Shown here: piece after piece, positions 32,135-41,036 of the stretch
How positions within the stretch are numbered: the stretch's first letter is position 1
How the letters are laid out: each line of letters opens with the position of its first letter
Source: Sphingopyxis sp. JAI128
GTDB lineage: Bacteria > Pseudomonadota > Alphaproteobacteria > Sphingomonadales > Sphingomonadaceae
Direction: 5' to 3'
NCBI RefSeq assembly: GCF_014207235.1
Contig: NZ_JACHDA010000006.1
Location: forward strand, 124,001-188,000
Length of the DNA stretch: 64,000 nt
Position numbers and translations under genes: made by a program
Notes under the pieces: model-generated
Told to the model about the DNA's origin: nothing
Database searches by the model: none
What the model saw: only the letters and a program-made list of their open reading frames with translations

Positions 32135-33400
32135 ATGCGATTTTGGGCGATATTATCGGCGTTAGCCTGCCTCCTGCTTGGCGGGGCGGGGCATGTCGCG
32201 GCGCAGGTCCTCCTGCCGCCGGTGCAACTGCCGGATATCGGGCGCAGCCTGCCGCCACTGTCCGACGTCGATCCGGGCAGGCTGGGGACGATCACCGAGC
32301 GGTTGGCGCAGATGCGGCTCGATCGGATTACAACGCTGCTGCGCCAAAATCGCGATACCGTCGAACTCGACGAACGCGGTGCGCCGGCGGTGCGCGGCGT
32401 GCTCGTCGCGAGCGGGGTCGACGCTGCGATGATCGCGCGCGCCGGCAAGGCGGGCTTCGCGCTGATCGACCATGAGCGCATCGAGGGGCTCGACCTCGAC
32501 ATCGCGCGCTTTCATGTGCCCGGCGGGCGGAGCCTTGTGCGTGCGCGCAAGCAGCTTGCAAAATTGCTTCCGGGCGCGGCGGTGGATGTCGATCATATCT
32601 ATTTCGCGAGCGGACCCGGCGGCGGCCTGCCGCACGCCGCGCTGGCTTCTGCGGCGGCGGGCGGGCGGTCCCGGCTTGGCCTGATCGACGGCGGCGTCGC
32701 GGCGCATCCATCGGTCGCCGGGCGCGTCGAACAGCGCGGCTTTGCCAGGGGCGCGCCGTCGGCGAGCCGCCACGGCACGGCCGTGGCCTCGCTGCTTGTC
32801 GGCAGCGGGACGGTGGCGGGCGCCGCGCCCGGGCAGCACCTGCTCGCCGCCGACGTTTATGGACGCGATCCGGCAGGCGGCAATGCCAGCGCGATCGCTC
32901 GCGCGCTCGGCTGGCTGGCGCAGAGCGGGGTTGCGGTCACGACGATCAGCCTTGTCGGCCCCGACAATAAATTGCTGGCGGCGGCGGTCGGCCGTGCGCA
33001 GCAGCGCGGAATGCTGATCGTCGCGGCGGTGGGTAACGACGGGCCGGCCGCCCCGCCTGCCTATCCGGCATCCTATAAAGGCGTGTTCGCGGTGACCGGA
33101 GTCGATACGAAAGACCGCGCCCTGCCCGAGGCGGGGCGGGCGCTGCATATCGACTTCGCCGCGCCCGGCGATGCGGTCCTGGCGGCCACAGGCGCGGCGA
33201 GTACCGACCGGCTGCGCGGCACATCCTTCGCCGCGCCGCTCGTCGCCGGCCGGCTCGCGCTCCAATATCCGGCGCCGTCGGTCGACCGAATCGCCCCCGC
33301 CGTGACCGCATTGGTGTTCGAGGCGCGTGACCTCGGCAAGAAGGGACGCGACAAAATCTATGGCCACGGCCTGATTTGCGGCGGCTGCGGCGGCCGATAG
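32135..33400 (+). CDS. secreted subtilisin-family (S8) serine peptidase
   Basis: A 421-residue exported protease. Signal peptide residues 1-24 end AGHVAAQ. Residues 25-170 look like a propeptide or adapter. The catalytic triad is D185 (LGLIDGG), H213 (SRHGTAVAS) and S364 (RGTSFAAP). The oxyanion region is AAVGNDGP. The last residues hold ICGGCGG. No autotransporter barrel follows, so it should stay periplasmic or be released. The ATG at 32135 is chosen because it begins the signal peptide. Divergent from the ECF sigma/anti-sigma pair; a role in a cell-envelope response is inferred from this. Confidence 0.87.
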   Translation: MRFWAILSALACLLLGGAGHVAAQVLLPPVQLPDIGRSLPPLSDVDPGRLGTITERLAQMRLDRITTLLRQNRDTVELDERGAPAVRGVLVASGVDAAMIARAGKAGFALIDHERIEGLDLDIARFHVPGGRSLVRARKQLAKLLPGAAVDVDHIYFASGPGGGLPHAALASAAAGGRSRLGLIDGGVAAHPSVAGRVEQRGFARGAPSASRHGTAVASLLVGSGTVAGAAPGQHLLAADVYGRDPAGGNASAIARALGWLAQSGVAVTTISLVGPDNKLLAAAVGRAQQRGMLIVAAVGNDGPAAPPAYPASYKGVFAVTGVDTKDRALPEAGRALHIDFAAPGDAVLAATGAASTDRLRGTSFAAPLVAGRLALQYPAPSVDRIAPAVTALVFEARDLGKKGRDKIYGHGLICGGCGGR

Positions 33401-33493
33401 GCCGGGCTCCAGATTTTTTCGGGAAGAAAGTCGAAAGCACCGTCGTTCTCCCTGTAAGGCCCACCCCCTCCGGGCCGATATAGGAGCAGGACA

Positions 33494-34333
33494 ATGGCAA
33501 AGCATATCTTCATTTCGGCGCTTGCGGTTTCGGCGATCGCCCTTTCGACACCGGCATCGGCGCAGTTGCTCGGCGGCAGCGGCGGGCTGGGCGGCAATCT
33601 CGGCGGGACGCTGGGCGGGACGCTCGGCAATCCGACCGGACCGATCGGCGGCACGCTTGGCGGCGCTGGCGAACTCGCGGGATCGGGGCGCGGCGAGGCG
33701 CAGGTCGATCGCCGTTCGGGCCGCGTGAGCGGCAAGGGCAATGCGGACGCAAATGGCAAAGGCCGGGCGAATGGCAGTGGTGACCTGCTCGGTAACAGTC
33801 TCGGCGGCAGCGCCGGTGGCACCGGCAGCGCCTCGGGCAGCGGCAGCATCGATGCGCAGGCGGTCGGCACCGATTTCGTCGGGACCACGGCGCAGGGTGC
33901 GGTCGGCACCGCAAGAGGCGCGGCTTCGACCGCAACGGGCACCGCGCGCGGCGCGGTCGGGACTGTCCGCGACCGGACGGGTTCGGCACTGTCGAACGTC
34001 TCGGGCAGCGCAAACGGCGCCGGTTCGGTCGCGGGCAGCTTCCAGGGCGGCCTTGGCCAGCTTGCCGCAGCGGGCAGCGGTGCCGCGAACAGCGCCGGCA
34101 TGTTCGCCGTCGAACCCGGCATGGCGGTCACCGATGCTCGTGGCAAGGTGATCGGATATGTACAGGATCTGCGCCAGACCGGCCGGGGTGTCGTGCAGGC
34201 CGTGACGGTCGAGGTCGGCGATCGTGTCGCGACGCTGCCCGCGGCGAGCTTTGCGGGGTCCGGCGACGTCCTTGTGACCGGCATGACCAAGGGGCAGCTT
34301 AAGAAGGCGGCCGAACAGCAGGACGCCCAATAG
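33494..34333 (+). CDS. secreted Gly/Ala-rich protein with a PRC-barrel-like C-terminus
   Basis: A 279-residue protein. The signal peptide ends STPASAQ. Residues 25-200 are low complexity, rich in Gly, Ala, Ser and Thr, with repeats such as LGGTLGG, TARGAAST and TARGAVGT. The C-terminal 75 residues (AVEPGMAVTDARGKVIGYVQ through VATLPAASF) look like a PRC-barrel or QRC-type beta domain. A good ribosome site, AGGAG, precedes the ATG. Function unknown; an envelope or surface protein is likely. It may belong with the upstream subtilase, 93 bases away. Confidence 0.7.
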   Translation: MAKHIFISALAVSAIALSTPASAQLLGGSGGLGGNLGGTLGGTLGNPTGPIGGTLGGAGELAGSGRGEAQVDRRSGRVSGKGNADANGKGRANGSGDLLGNSLGGSAGGTGSASGSGSIDAQAVGTDFVGTTAQGAVGTARGAASTATGTARGAVGTVRDRTGSALSNVSGSANGAGSVAGSFQGGLGQLAAAGSGAANSAGMFAVEPGMAVTDARGKVIGYVQDLRQTGRGVVQAVTVEVGDRVATLPAASFAGSGDVLVTGMTKGQLKKAAEQQDAQ

Positions 34334-34371
34334 ACGAAATGGGCTGGCCGCCGGATTCGGCGGTCCTATCT

Positions 34372-34405
34372 GGACGGGTCGCTTCGGCGGCCCGTCCCAT
34401 TTTTA
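34372..34405 (+). terminator. rho-independent terminator
   Basis: GGACGGG (34372-34378) pairs with CCCGTCC (34391-34397) around a 12-base loop, followed by CATTTTTATA. It ends the PRC-like gene. Confidence 0.8.
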
Positions 34406-34430
34406 TATAATGATATGCAAAAAAGCATCC

Positions 34431-34534
34431 GGGGGGCGGGGCCTTTCGGCCGCTCCGCCCCCCGTCTGCGTCGGGGGCAAGTGGGGATTTCCCGGGTGGG
34501 GGCAGGGGACATCAGGGACCAGACCGATGTCCCC
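34431..34534. other. two strong hairpins in the gap before blaI
   Basis: GGGGGGCGG (34431-34439) pairs with CCGCCCCCC (34455-34463), and GGGGACATC (34505-34513) pairs with GATGTCCCC (34526-34534), both perfect nine-base arms. Neither is followed by a T-run, so they are not simple terminators. They may belong to a small RNA or another repeat family; no gene fits the 34406-34714 stretch. Confidence 0.4.
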
Positions 34535-34714
34535 CACCGCTCCATTGAGCGGAACACTCGGGAACATGGACCATCATACAAATGCCGTGCCAGATTGGTG
34601 CTTGCCTGTTTTTCGGCGGGAGACGCTGGTTAGCAATTTCTTACCGTCCCGTGCCGTTGTCAAAAATCCCGACAGTTCGGTGTTCAGCTTCGTTCAGCAA
34701 GCGTTCAGCCCATT

Positions 34715-34730
34715 GACTACATTTGTAGTC
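34715..34730. promoter_or_regulatory. BlaI/MecI operator
   Basis: GACTACA-TT-TGTAGTC, a perfect 16-bp palindrome containing the TACA/TGTA core that BlaI and MecI repressors bind. It lies 37 bp before the BlaI start, so the operon is probably autorepressed. Confidence 0.8.
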
Positions 34731-34766
34731 GCATCATAGTCGACGACGCCAATGGGAGGGGTCCGC

Positions 34767-35135
34767 ATGGCAGAACGAGCAAGCGAATCAGAAATGCAGG
34801 TGCTGTCGGCCTTGTGGGACGAAGCCCCGCAGACCGCCGCCGACCTGACATCGCGCATCGGCACGATCAACGGCTGGACGCAGGCGACAGTGAAAACCCT
34901 GCTCGCACGGCTGGTCCAGAAGGGCGCGGTAACGGCCGAGGCCGACGGCCGGCGTTATCTCTACAGCCCCGCGATCGAGCGCGCCGATGCAGTCGGCGAG
35001 GAATCGCAGCGCTTCGTCGATCGCCTGTTCGGCGGCCGCGTCAGCCCGCTGATCGCGCATCTTGCCGACCGCGAGGCGCTCTCCGATACCGACATTGCCG
35101 AAATCGAGGCACTTTTGAAGAAGCTCAAGTCATGA
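34767..35135 (+). CDS. BlaI/MecI/CopY family repressor
   Basis: A 122-residue winged-helix repressor. The sequence ESEMQVLSALWDEAPQTAAD, then WTQATVKTLLARLVQKGAV and GRRYLYSP, is the family pattern; the C-terminal helices dimerise. Cleavage by the BlaR1-like peptidase next door would release the GACTACA palindrome. The ATG at 34767 follows GGGAGGGG; an upstream in-frame ATG at 34752 sits before that site and is unlikely. The stop overlaps the blaR1-like start by four bases. Confidence 0.92.
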   Translation: MAERASESEMQVLSALWDEAPQTAADLTSRIGTINGWTQATVKTLLARLVQKGAVTAEADGRRYLYSPAIERADAVGEESQRFVDRLFGGRVSPLIAHLADREALSDTDIAEIEALLKKLKS

Positions 35136-36793
35136 GCGCCGCAACGCTGATGCAGCTGTGGGGCGACACGATGCTCGTCACCGCGCTCCTCGTCCTTGCA
35201 GTCCTGCTCGTCCGCAAACCCTTTGCGCGCCATTTCGGGCCGCGGCTCACCTACACGCTATGGTTGATCCCGGCGCTGCGGCTCGTGCTGCCGCCGCTGC
35301 CCTTCGCCGAACCGGTTTCCGTCGCCAGCGCGATTCCTGATGCCGGCGCGGCGGTAATGCTGCCGGTGGATGCCGCCGCGCAGCCTGCGGCCTGGTCGCT
35401 GACCGACGCCATGCCCTATCTTGTCCTGCTCTGGGCCGTGGGGATGGTTGTCGTGCTCGTCATGGCGACGCTCTCACACCATCGGTTCCGCGCCGCCGTG
35501 CTGGCAGAGGCGGTCGAGCTCGAACCGATCGGTTCGATCCGGCTGGTGATGACCGATGCGGTCGACGGGCCTGTGGCCTTTGGCCTGTGGCGTCGTTTCG
35601 TCGCCGTGCCGCATGATTTTTTCGCGCGCTATGTCGCCGAAGAGCGGGCGCTCGCGGTCGATCATGAACTGGCGCACCACCGGCACGGCGATCTGTGGGC
35701 AAATGCGGCAGCGCTCGTCCTGCTTGCCTCGCAATGGTTCAATCCCTTTGCCTGGCGGGCGATCCGCGCCTTTCGTTTCGACCAGGAGGCCGCGTGCGAC
35801 GCGCGCGTGCTGACGATGGCCGATCAGAGTGCGCGCGGCGCGCGTACCGCCAGCTATGCGACCGCGATTGCCAAGGCGGCGGTGGGCTCGCGGCTGTCGC
35901 TCGCGGCGCCGATGGCGGTCCACGACAATCTTCAGGAGAGGCTGACGATGTTGTTGCAGCAGGATATTTCGAAAAAACGCAGCCTGATGGGGCGGCTGCT
36001 GATCGGCGGGGCGGCGATCGCGGTGCTGGCGACGACCGCCACACTCGTCCCCGCCGGCACGGCGCGGGCGCGCGCCCAAATTGCCCACGTGCCCGAACCC
36101 CCGGCTCCGCCACCGCCCGTCGATGCGCCCCCAGCGCCCGACGCCGTGATTTTCACCTCGACCGGCGAAGATGTGACCGAAAGCGTAACCACGTCCGACG
36201 ACGGCAAAAGGCGCGAAGTGCACCGGATCGTCATCCGCCACGACGGCGAAGGCGACGGGGCGAAGACCGTCACGGTCGCTCCTGCCGATGGCACGGTGCC
36301 CAAGGTCCGGCAGGTGGAGATTCGTACCCTCGGCAGCCTGTCGCGCGACGATGTGCTTGCGACGCTGAAAGAACAGGGGATCGACGGCAAGCAGGCCGAC
36401 GCCATCGCGGACAGGCTGGAAGCGAAGCGCAAGGAACGGTTCCGGACCGCGCTGGCTCCCATGCCGCCGCGGCCGCCGGTGCCGCCCAAGGCGCCTCGTC
36501 CGCCGGCCGCCTGGGCACCGGCTCAAGGGCATACGCTTGCGGTTGCCCGCTGCGGTTCGGGGCAGGTCGCGCCGATGGTCGATCGCGAAGAAGTCACGGC
36601 CGGCAAGCGCAGTCGGTACGTCATGATCGCCTGCGCCGACGGGCCGGAGGCGAAGGCGCAGCGCCTGTCGGCGCTCAAGGAAGCGCGCGAACGCTTTATC
36701 GAGAGCGACCGCCACCTGTCGGAGGCCATGCGCGCCAAGGTCGCCGCCGACCTCGACAAGGCGATCGCCGAAATGGAGAAATCGAACCACTAG
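35132..36793 (+). CDS. BlaR1-like M56 membrane metallopeptidase
   Basis: A 553-residue protein. Membrane helices lie at about 8-30, 37-53, 91-113 and 288-308. The gluzincin motif HELAH is at 178-182, with EAACDAR downstream as third-ligand region. It should cut the BlaI-type repressor after sensing a signal. The C-terminal part (about 309-553) is not a penicillin-binding domain: it is Pro-rich (PPAPPPPVDAPPAPD), then a charged alpha/beta region and a helical end. So the signal is probably not a beta-lactam. Cysteines in VARCGSG and MIACADG may pair in the periplasm. Four-base overlap with the repressor gene. Confidence 0.88.
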   Translation: MSAATLMQLWGDTMLVTALLVLAVLLVRKPFARHFGPRLTYTLWLIPALRLVLPPLPFAEPVSVASAIPDAGAAVMLPVDAAAQPAAWSLTDAMPYLVLLWAVGMVVVLVMATLSHHRFRAAVLAEAVELEPIGSIRLVMTDAVDGPVAFGLWRRFVAVPHDFFARYVAEERALAVDHELAHHRHGDLWANAAALVLLASQWFNPFAWRAIRAFRFDQEAACDARVLTMADQSARGARTASYATAIAKAAVGSRLSLAAPMAVHDNLQERLTMLLQQDISKKRSLMGRLLIGGAAIAVLATTATLVPAGTARARAQIAHVPEPPAPPPPVDAPPAPDAVIFTSTGEDVTESVTTSDDGKRREVHRIVIRHDGEGDGAKTVTVAPADGTVPKVRQVEIRTLGSLSRDDVLATLKEQGIDGKQADAIADRLEAKRKERFRTALAPMPPRPPVPPKAPRPPAAWAPAQGHTLAVARCGSGQVAPMVDREEVTAGKRSRYVMIACADGPEAKAQRLSALKEARERFIESDRHLSEAMRAKVAADLDKAIAEMEKSNH

Positions 36794-36852
36794 GCCCGAA
36801 CAGCTTCGACGCCGGCCTTTGCTCCCCGGTGGGGCCGGCGGCAGGGGCGGGG

Positions 36853-36882
36853 AAGGGAGCGGCCCATGTCGCTCCCTTTTTT
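36853..36882 (+). terminator. rho-independent terminator after blaR1-like gene
   Basis: AAGGGAGCG (36853-36861) pairs with CGCTCCCTT (36870-36878) around an eight-base loop, then TTTTCG. Confidence 0.85.
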
Positions 36883-36935
36883 CGTGTCCCGATTTTTACC
36901 CGCTATCCCTTTTCCTCGGCGGTTGGCGATGCCAC

Positions 36936-37865
36936 ATGGATGGCATGAGCAAAGAAAAGCCTTGGCCCGACAGTATCCGCGCTGGCGAGTGCGAGCAGCA
37001 TGAGCCGCTGGTGCGCCGCGTGCTCGCGCCGAACCCGTCGCCCTATACCTTCACCGGCACCCAGACGTGGATCGTCGGGGCGGAGCGCGACGTGGCGGTG
37101 ATCGACCCGGGGCCGACCGGTTCGGGGCTCAGCATCGGCGATCCCGCCGATATCAACGGCGCGGGCCATGTCGACGCGATCCTGCGCGCGACCCGCGGCC
37201 AGCGTGTCGCCGCGATCCTCTGCACCCACACGCACCGCGATCATTCGCCCGCCGCCGCGCCGCTCAGGCAGGCGACGGGCGCGCCGATCATCGGCTGCGC
37301 GCCGCTGGCGCTGTCCGACGACGGCCCGCGCGCCGATTCGGCCTTCGACGCCGATTATACGCCCGACCGCGTCCTGACCGACGGCGAACGGATTTCGGGG
37401 GAGGGCTGGACGATCGAGGCGGTCGCGACCCCCGGTCATACATCGAACCACCTGTGCTTCGGCCTCGTCGAAACGCGCGCCCTGTTCACGGGGGATCATG
37501 TTATGGCGTGGTCGACAAGTGTCGTCAGCCCGCCCGACGGCGACATGGCAGCCTATATGGCGAGCCTGTCGAAGCTCTACGAGCGCGACGACCGTGTCTA
37601 TTATCCGGCGCATGGCCCCGCGGTGACTAGGCCGCGCCAACTGGTGCGCGGTATGCTTGGTCACCGTAAACAGCGCGAGCGGCAGATATTGCGGGAACTC
37701 GAAAAGGGCCCGCGCGTGATTCCCGACATGGTGAAGCATATGTACAAAGGGCTCGACCCACGGCTGACCGGCGCTGCCGGCCGCTCGGTGCTCGCGCATC
37801 TGATCGATCTGGAAAATCGCGGCCGCGTCGCGCGCGATGCTGACAGCTGGACGTTGGTCGCATGA
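36936..37865 (+). CDS. MBL-fold hydrolase with C-terminal winged helix (LACTB2-like)
   Basis: A 309-residue metallo-beta-lactamase-fold protein. The metal motif is HTHRDH, with further ligands in TPGHTSNH, FTGDH and the distal YYPAHGP. A winged-helix tail (about 245-309) matches the LACTB2 subgroup, some of whose members are endoribonucleases; other members are glyoxalase II-like. The substrate cannot be fixed. ATGs at 36936 and 36945 are both possible, and neither has a strong ribosome site. Its stop overlaps the next start (ATGA), so it forms a pair with the DUF4230 gene. Confidence 0.85.
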   Translation: MDGMSKEKPWPDSIRAGECEQHEPLVRRVLAPNPSPYTFTGTQTWIVGAERDVAVIDPGPTGSGLSIGDPADINGAGHVDAILRATRGQRVAAILCTHTHRDHSPAAAPLRQATGAPIIGCAPLALSDDGPRADSAFDADYTPDRVLTDGERISGEGWTIEAVATPGHTSNHLCFGLVETRALFTGDHVMAWSTSVVSPPDGDMAAYMASLSKLYERDDRVYYPAHGPAVTRPRQLVRGMLGHRKQRERQILRELEKGPRVIPDMVKHMYKGLDPRLTGAAGRSVLAHLIDLENRGRVARDADSWTLVA

Positions 37866-38476
37866 GCAAGGGGTTGTTCCGCGCCGCGGTCGCCTTGATG
37901 CTGGCGCTCGCGCTCTTCTTCGGCTGGCGGGCGTGGCAGGACTGGCAGAGCGGCTATGACCCCGAAACCGTCGTCGCGGCGAGCCTGCAGGGCCTGCAGG
38001 AACAGAATGTCCTGGTGCCCTTCACCGCGCGCTATGTCGCCGTCGTCACCTCGACGCAGAGCCGGCTCGGGCTGAGCGCCAAAAAGACGCTGATCATGCC
38101 GGGCACGGTGCGTTACGAACTCGACCTTGGCAAACTCAAGCAGTCGGATCTCGACTGGGATGCCGCGGCCAGGGCGCTGACCGTCACACTGCCGCCGCTC
38201 CGGCTGGCGGGGCCCGAGATCGATATCGACGCGATCAGCGAATATCGCGATGGCGAAATCCTGCTGACGCTGACCGATGCCGAACGCACGCTCGACGCCG
38301 CGAACCGCAGGGCGGCGCAGGCCGAACTGATCAAGCAGGCGAAGGCGACGACGCCGATGCGCCTTGCGCAGCGCGCCGCGCGCACTGCGGTCGAACAGGG
38401 CTTTGCGATGCCGCTGAAGGCGGCCGGGATCGATGCAACGGTCACGGCGCGCTTCGCCGCCGCGCCAAGCGGATAG
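37862..38476 (+). CDS. DUF4230 family membrane-anchored protein
   Basis: A 204-residue protein with one N-terminal helix (about 7-22) and a DUF4230 domain: FTARYVAVVTS, a middle beta segment, and the closing TVTARF. Expected to be anchored in the inner membrane facing the periplasm. No function is established for the family. It overlaps the MBL hydrolase gene by four bases and is probably co-translated. Confidence 0.8.
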   Translation: MSKGLFRAAVALMLALALFFGWRAWQDWQSGYDPETVVAASLQGLQEQNVLVPFTARYVAVVTSTQSRLGLSAKKTLIMPGTVRYELDLGKLKQSDLDWDAAARALTVTLPPLRLAGPEIDIDAISEYRDGEILLTLTDAERTLDAANRRAAQAELIKQAKATTPMRLAQRAARTAVEQGFAMPLKAAGIDATVTARFAAAPSG

Positions 38477-38539
38477 ATCGCGCTTTCCGAGCTTCCGCGG
38501 TTTTGCTATCCTCGCGCCTGGGTCGGGCAGGGGAACAAC

Positions 38540-39253
38540 ATGGTTGGCACCGTGGGGGGCGCCGCACGCGCCGAGCTTTTCTGGCATCGCATGGCGATCG
38601 GCCTCGCGATCTTCATCGTCTTCGGCTTCCTGCAATTCGCGCTGAGGGGTTTTGTCGATCCGGTCGCGGCGCCCTTCTGGGTGCATCTTCACGGCGTCGC
38701 GATGCTGGCTTGGCTGGCGCTGCTGATCGCGCAGCCGACGCTTGTTTCACGCGATAATCTGGCGCTGCATCGCAAGCTCGGCTGGGCAGGGGCGGCGCTC
38801 GCGATCTTTATTACCTGCCTTGGTATCTTCACCGGCGTCGCATCGCTGTTGCTGCACCGTTTCCCACCCTTTTTCTCGCCGCCCTATTTCCTTGCGCTCA
38901 CGGTTGTGGAGTCGCTCGCCTTCGGGGCGGTTGTATGGGCGGCGGTGCGCCGGCGGCACCGGACGGCGTGGCACCGGCGGCTGATGATCGGGGCGACGAT
39001 TGTCATTCTCGAACCGGCGCTGGGGCGGCTGCTTCCCATGCCGCTGATGATCGGCTGGTCCGATATCCCGGTCGGGCTGATCCAGCTCGCGGTGGTCGGC
39101 ATCGTCGCCCTTTACGACCGGCGAACGCTTGGTCGCGTCCACCCAGCGACAAAAGCGGTCGCGGCGATTGTGGTCGCGGTGCGCGTCACCATTTACCTTC
39201 TGTCGATGACGCCCCCCGTCGTCGCGCTTGCGGAAAAGCTCGCCGGCGGCTGA
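38540..39253 (+). CDS. seven-helix membrane protein of unknown function
   Basis: A 237-residue inner membrane protein with about seven hydrophobic segments. Noticeable motifs are FWVHLHGVAMLAWLALL, LALHRKLGWAG and RRHRTAWHRRLMIGAT; the histidines near helix ends could bind heme or metal. The LHRKLGW pattern recurs in small uncharacterised proteobacterial membrane proteins. It follows DUF4230 by 63 bases and precedes nadA by 68, so it may share a transcript with either. Confidence 0.65.
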   Translation: MVGTVGGAARAELFWHRMAIGLAIFIVFGFLQFALRGFVDPVAAPFWVHLHGVAMLAWLALLIAQPTLVSRDNLALHRKLGWAGAALAIFITCLGIFTGVASLLLHRFPPFFSPPYFLALTVVESLAFGAVVWAAVRRRHRTAWHRRLMIGATIVILEPALGRLLPMPLMIGWSDIPVGLIQLAVVGIVALYDRRTLGRVHPATKAVAAIVVAVRVTIYLLSMTPPVVALAEKLAGG

Positions 39254-39321
39254 CGCTGCGTTGCCCTGCCGCGGGTCGCGGTGTAGGGGGTCGTCAAGGC
39301 TGAGCCATATAAGGAAATGCC

Positions 39322-40311
39322 ATGACTGCTCCCATCCGCGAGAATCTCTCGGGTCTCGACCTGCGCGCCGAAATCGACCGCCTCCGCAAGGAACGCAACG
39401 CGGTCATCCTCGCGCATTATTACCAGAAGCCCGAGATACAGGATCTTGCCGATTTCGTCGGCGACAGTCTCGAACTGTCGCGCAAGGCCGCCGACACCGA
39501 TGCCGAAGTCATCGCCTTTTGCGGCGTGAAGTTCATGGCCGAGACCGCCAAGATATTGAGCCCCGAAAAAACCGTCATCCTGCCCGACATGGACGCGGGA
39601 TGCAGTCTGGAGGACAGCTGCCCGCCCGAACAGTTCAAGCGCTTCCGCGAGGCACATCCCGATCATATCGCGCTGACCTACATCAACTGTTCGGCGGCGG
39701 TGAAAGCGTTGAGCGACATCATCGTCACTTCGTCGAGCGCCGAGACGATCATCAGCCAGATCCCGCCCGAACAGAAGATCATCTTTGGTCCCGACCGCCA
39801 TCTCGGCGGCTATCTGAACCGCAAATTCGGACGCGACATGCTGCTGTGGCCGGGCGTTTGCATCGTGCATGAGGCGTTCAGCGAGACCGAGTTGCTGAAG
39901 CTGAAGGCGCAGCATCCGGGCGCTCCCGTCGCGGCGCACCCGGAATGCCCGCCGCATATCGTCGATCACGCCGATTATGTCGGATCGACGAGCGGCATCC
40001 TGCAATTCGCCAAGAATTTCCCCGGCGACACGCTGATCGTCGCGACCGAGCCGCACATCATCCACCAGATGGAACTCGCGCTGCCCGAAAAGACTTTCAT
40101 CGGGGCGCCGGGCGCGGACGGCAACTGCAACTGCAACATCTGTCCCTATATGGCGCTCAACACGATGGAGAAGCTTTATCTCGCGCTGCGCGATCTGAAG
40201 CCGCAGATCGAAATGGAGGAGGGGCTTCGCCTCGCGGCACGCAAGAGCCTCGACCGGATGCTCGAAATGGCATCGGGGACGGTGGGCAAGGGCGATCTCG
40301 GCCGCGCCTGA
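39322..40311 (+). CDS. nadA: quinolinate synthase
   Basis: Condenses iminoaspartate with dihydroxyacetone phosphate to quinolinate in NAD biosynthesis, using an oxygen-sensitive [4Fe-4S] cluster. The 329-residue protein has three internal homologous layers. Family signatures visible are AVILAHYYQKPEIQDLADFVGDS, here shortened to HYYQKPEIQDLADFVGDS, plus TYINCSA, FGPDRHLG, HPECPPHI and NCNICPYM; cysteines in these motifs supply the cluster. nadB and nadC are not adjacent. The start ATG at 39322 is 11 bases after a purine run, AAGGAA. Confidence 0.96.
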   Translation: MTAPIRENLSGLDLRAEIDRLRKERNAVILAHYYQKPEIQDLADFVGDSLELSRKAADTDAEVIAFCGVKFMAETAKILSPEKTVILPDMDAGCSLEDSCPPEQFKRFREAHPDHIALTYINCSAAVKALSDIIVTSSSAETIISQIPPEQKIIFGPDRHLGGYLNRKFGRDMLLWPGVCIVHEAFSETELLKLKAQHPGAPVAAHPECPPHIVDHADYVGSTSGILQFAKNFPGDTLIVATEPHIIHQMELALPEKTFIGAPGADGNCNCNICPYMALNTMEKLYLALRDLKPQIEMEEGLRLAARKSLDRMLEMASGTVGKGDLGRA

Positions 40312-40324
40312 TCCGGCAAGCAGC

Positions 40325-40464
40325 GAATCAATTTCGGGTCGTGGAGGCGAATCGGACGGGCGATTCGCGCCGCGGTCGTCCGCCAAGCGAATCCGAAAAT
40401 GCTGCACCGCTGTTACAAAAATGCTGCAACGAATCCGCTTGTTGCTAATGCCGGACTTATCCAC
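40325..40464. promoter_or_regulatory. five GANTC methylation sites and a consensus DnaA box
   Basis: GAATC or GATTC at 40325, 40349, 40362, 40389 and 40431: five CcrM-type sites in 111 bp. TTATCCACA at 40456-40464 is an exact DnaA box. A T-rich stretch (CCATTTTTTG) follows. The combination is seen at alphaproteobacterial origins and at cell-cycle promoters; a single DnaA box does not prove an origin. Confidence 0.4.
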
Positions 40465-41036
40465 AAGCGGGAGCGCGCGAGGAGGATATTTCTGCCATTT
40501 TTTGTTGGCGCCCCGAACGCTTCATGTCAGCTTCAAATCATCGGACGACAGAGACGTCGCACCGCCGGGACATCAAGGGTGGTTGCAAGACTAGCCGGAA
40601 GAGAACGGAACGGACCGACGAAGAAATCGACCGATAGCCGGGTCACGGAACGCAGCGATTCCCACGAGTTGATGCGAACCCGACCAGGTACAGGAAATGC
40701 AGTCCATCGCTTGGACAGCGATTGCTTCGGCAGACGCTGGAAGAGATGATGAAGGGCTTTCCAGGTGCGGCCGGCCCCCGAAAGGGGGCCGACCAAACCG
40801 TCGCCGGATTGTTCCGGCGTGCGCCGCAACGCATCGTTTTGCGGGCCGCTGATCGCAAGAAAAGCGGACCGGGATGAGGTGAAGCGGAGTGCGTGGGGCA
40901 AAGCCGGATAGTGGGGGTTGGCAGCGATGCCGGCCCCCATTTCGTATGCGCTGCGGATCTTGCGCCCCGCGGTAGCGCACACACCGCTGCGGCCCGTCGC
41001 GCATCGCCGCCGCGGCCCAATCTTTATTTTTCCGGC

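Noticed and set aside
40540-40800. Possible 6S, tmRNA, SRP or RNase P RNA in the gap
   Set aside because: None of the conserved sequence signatures of these RNAs is present; the GGCCCCC hairpin alone is not enough.
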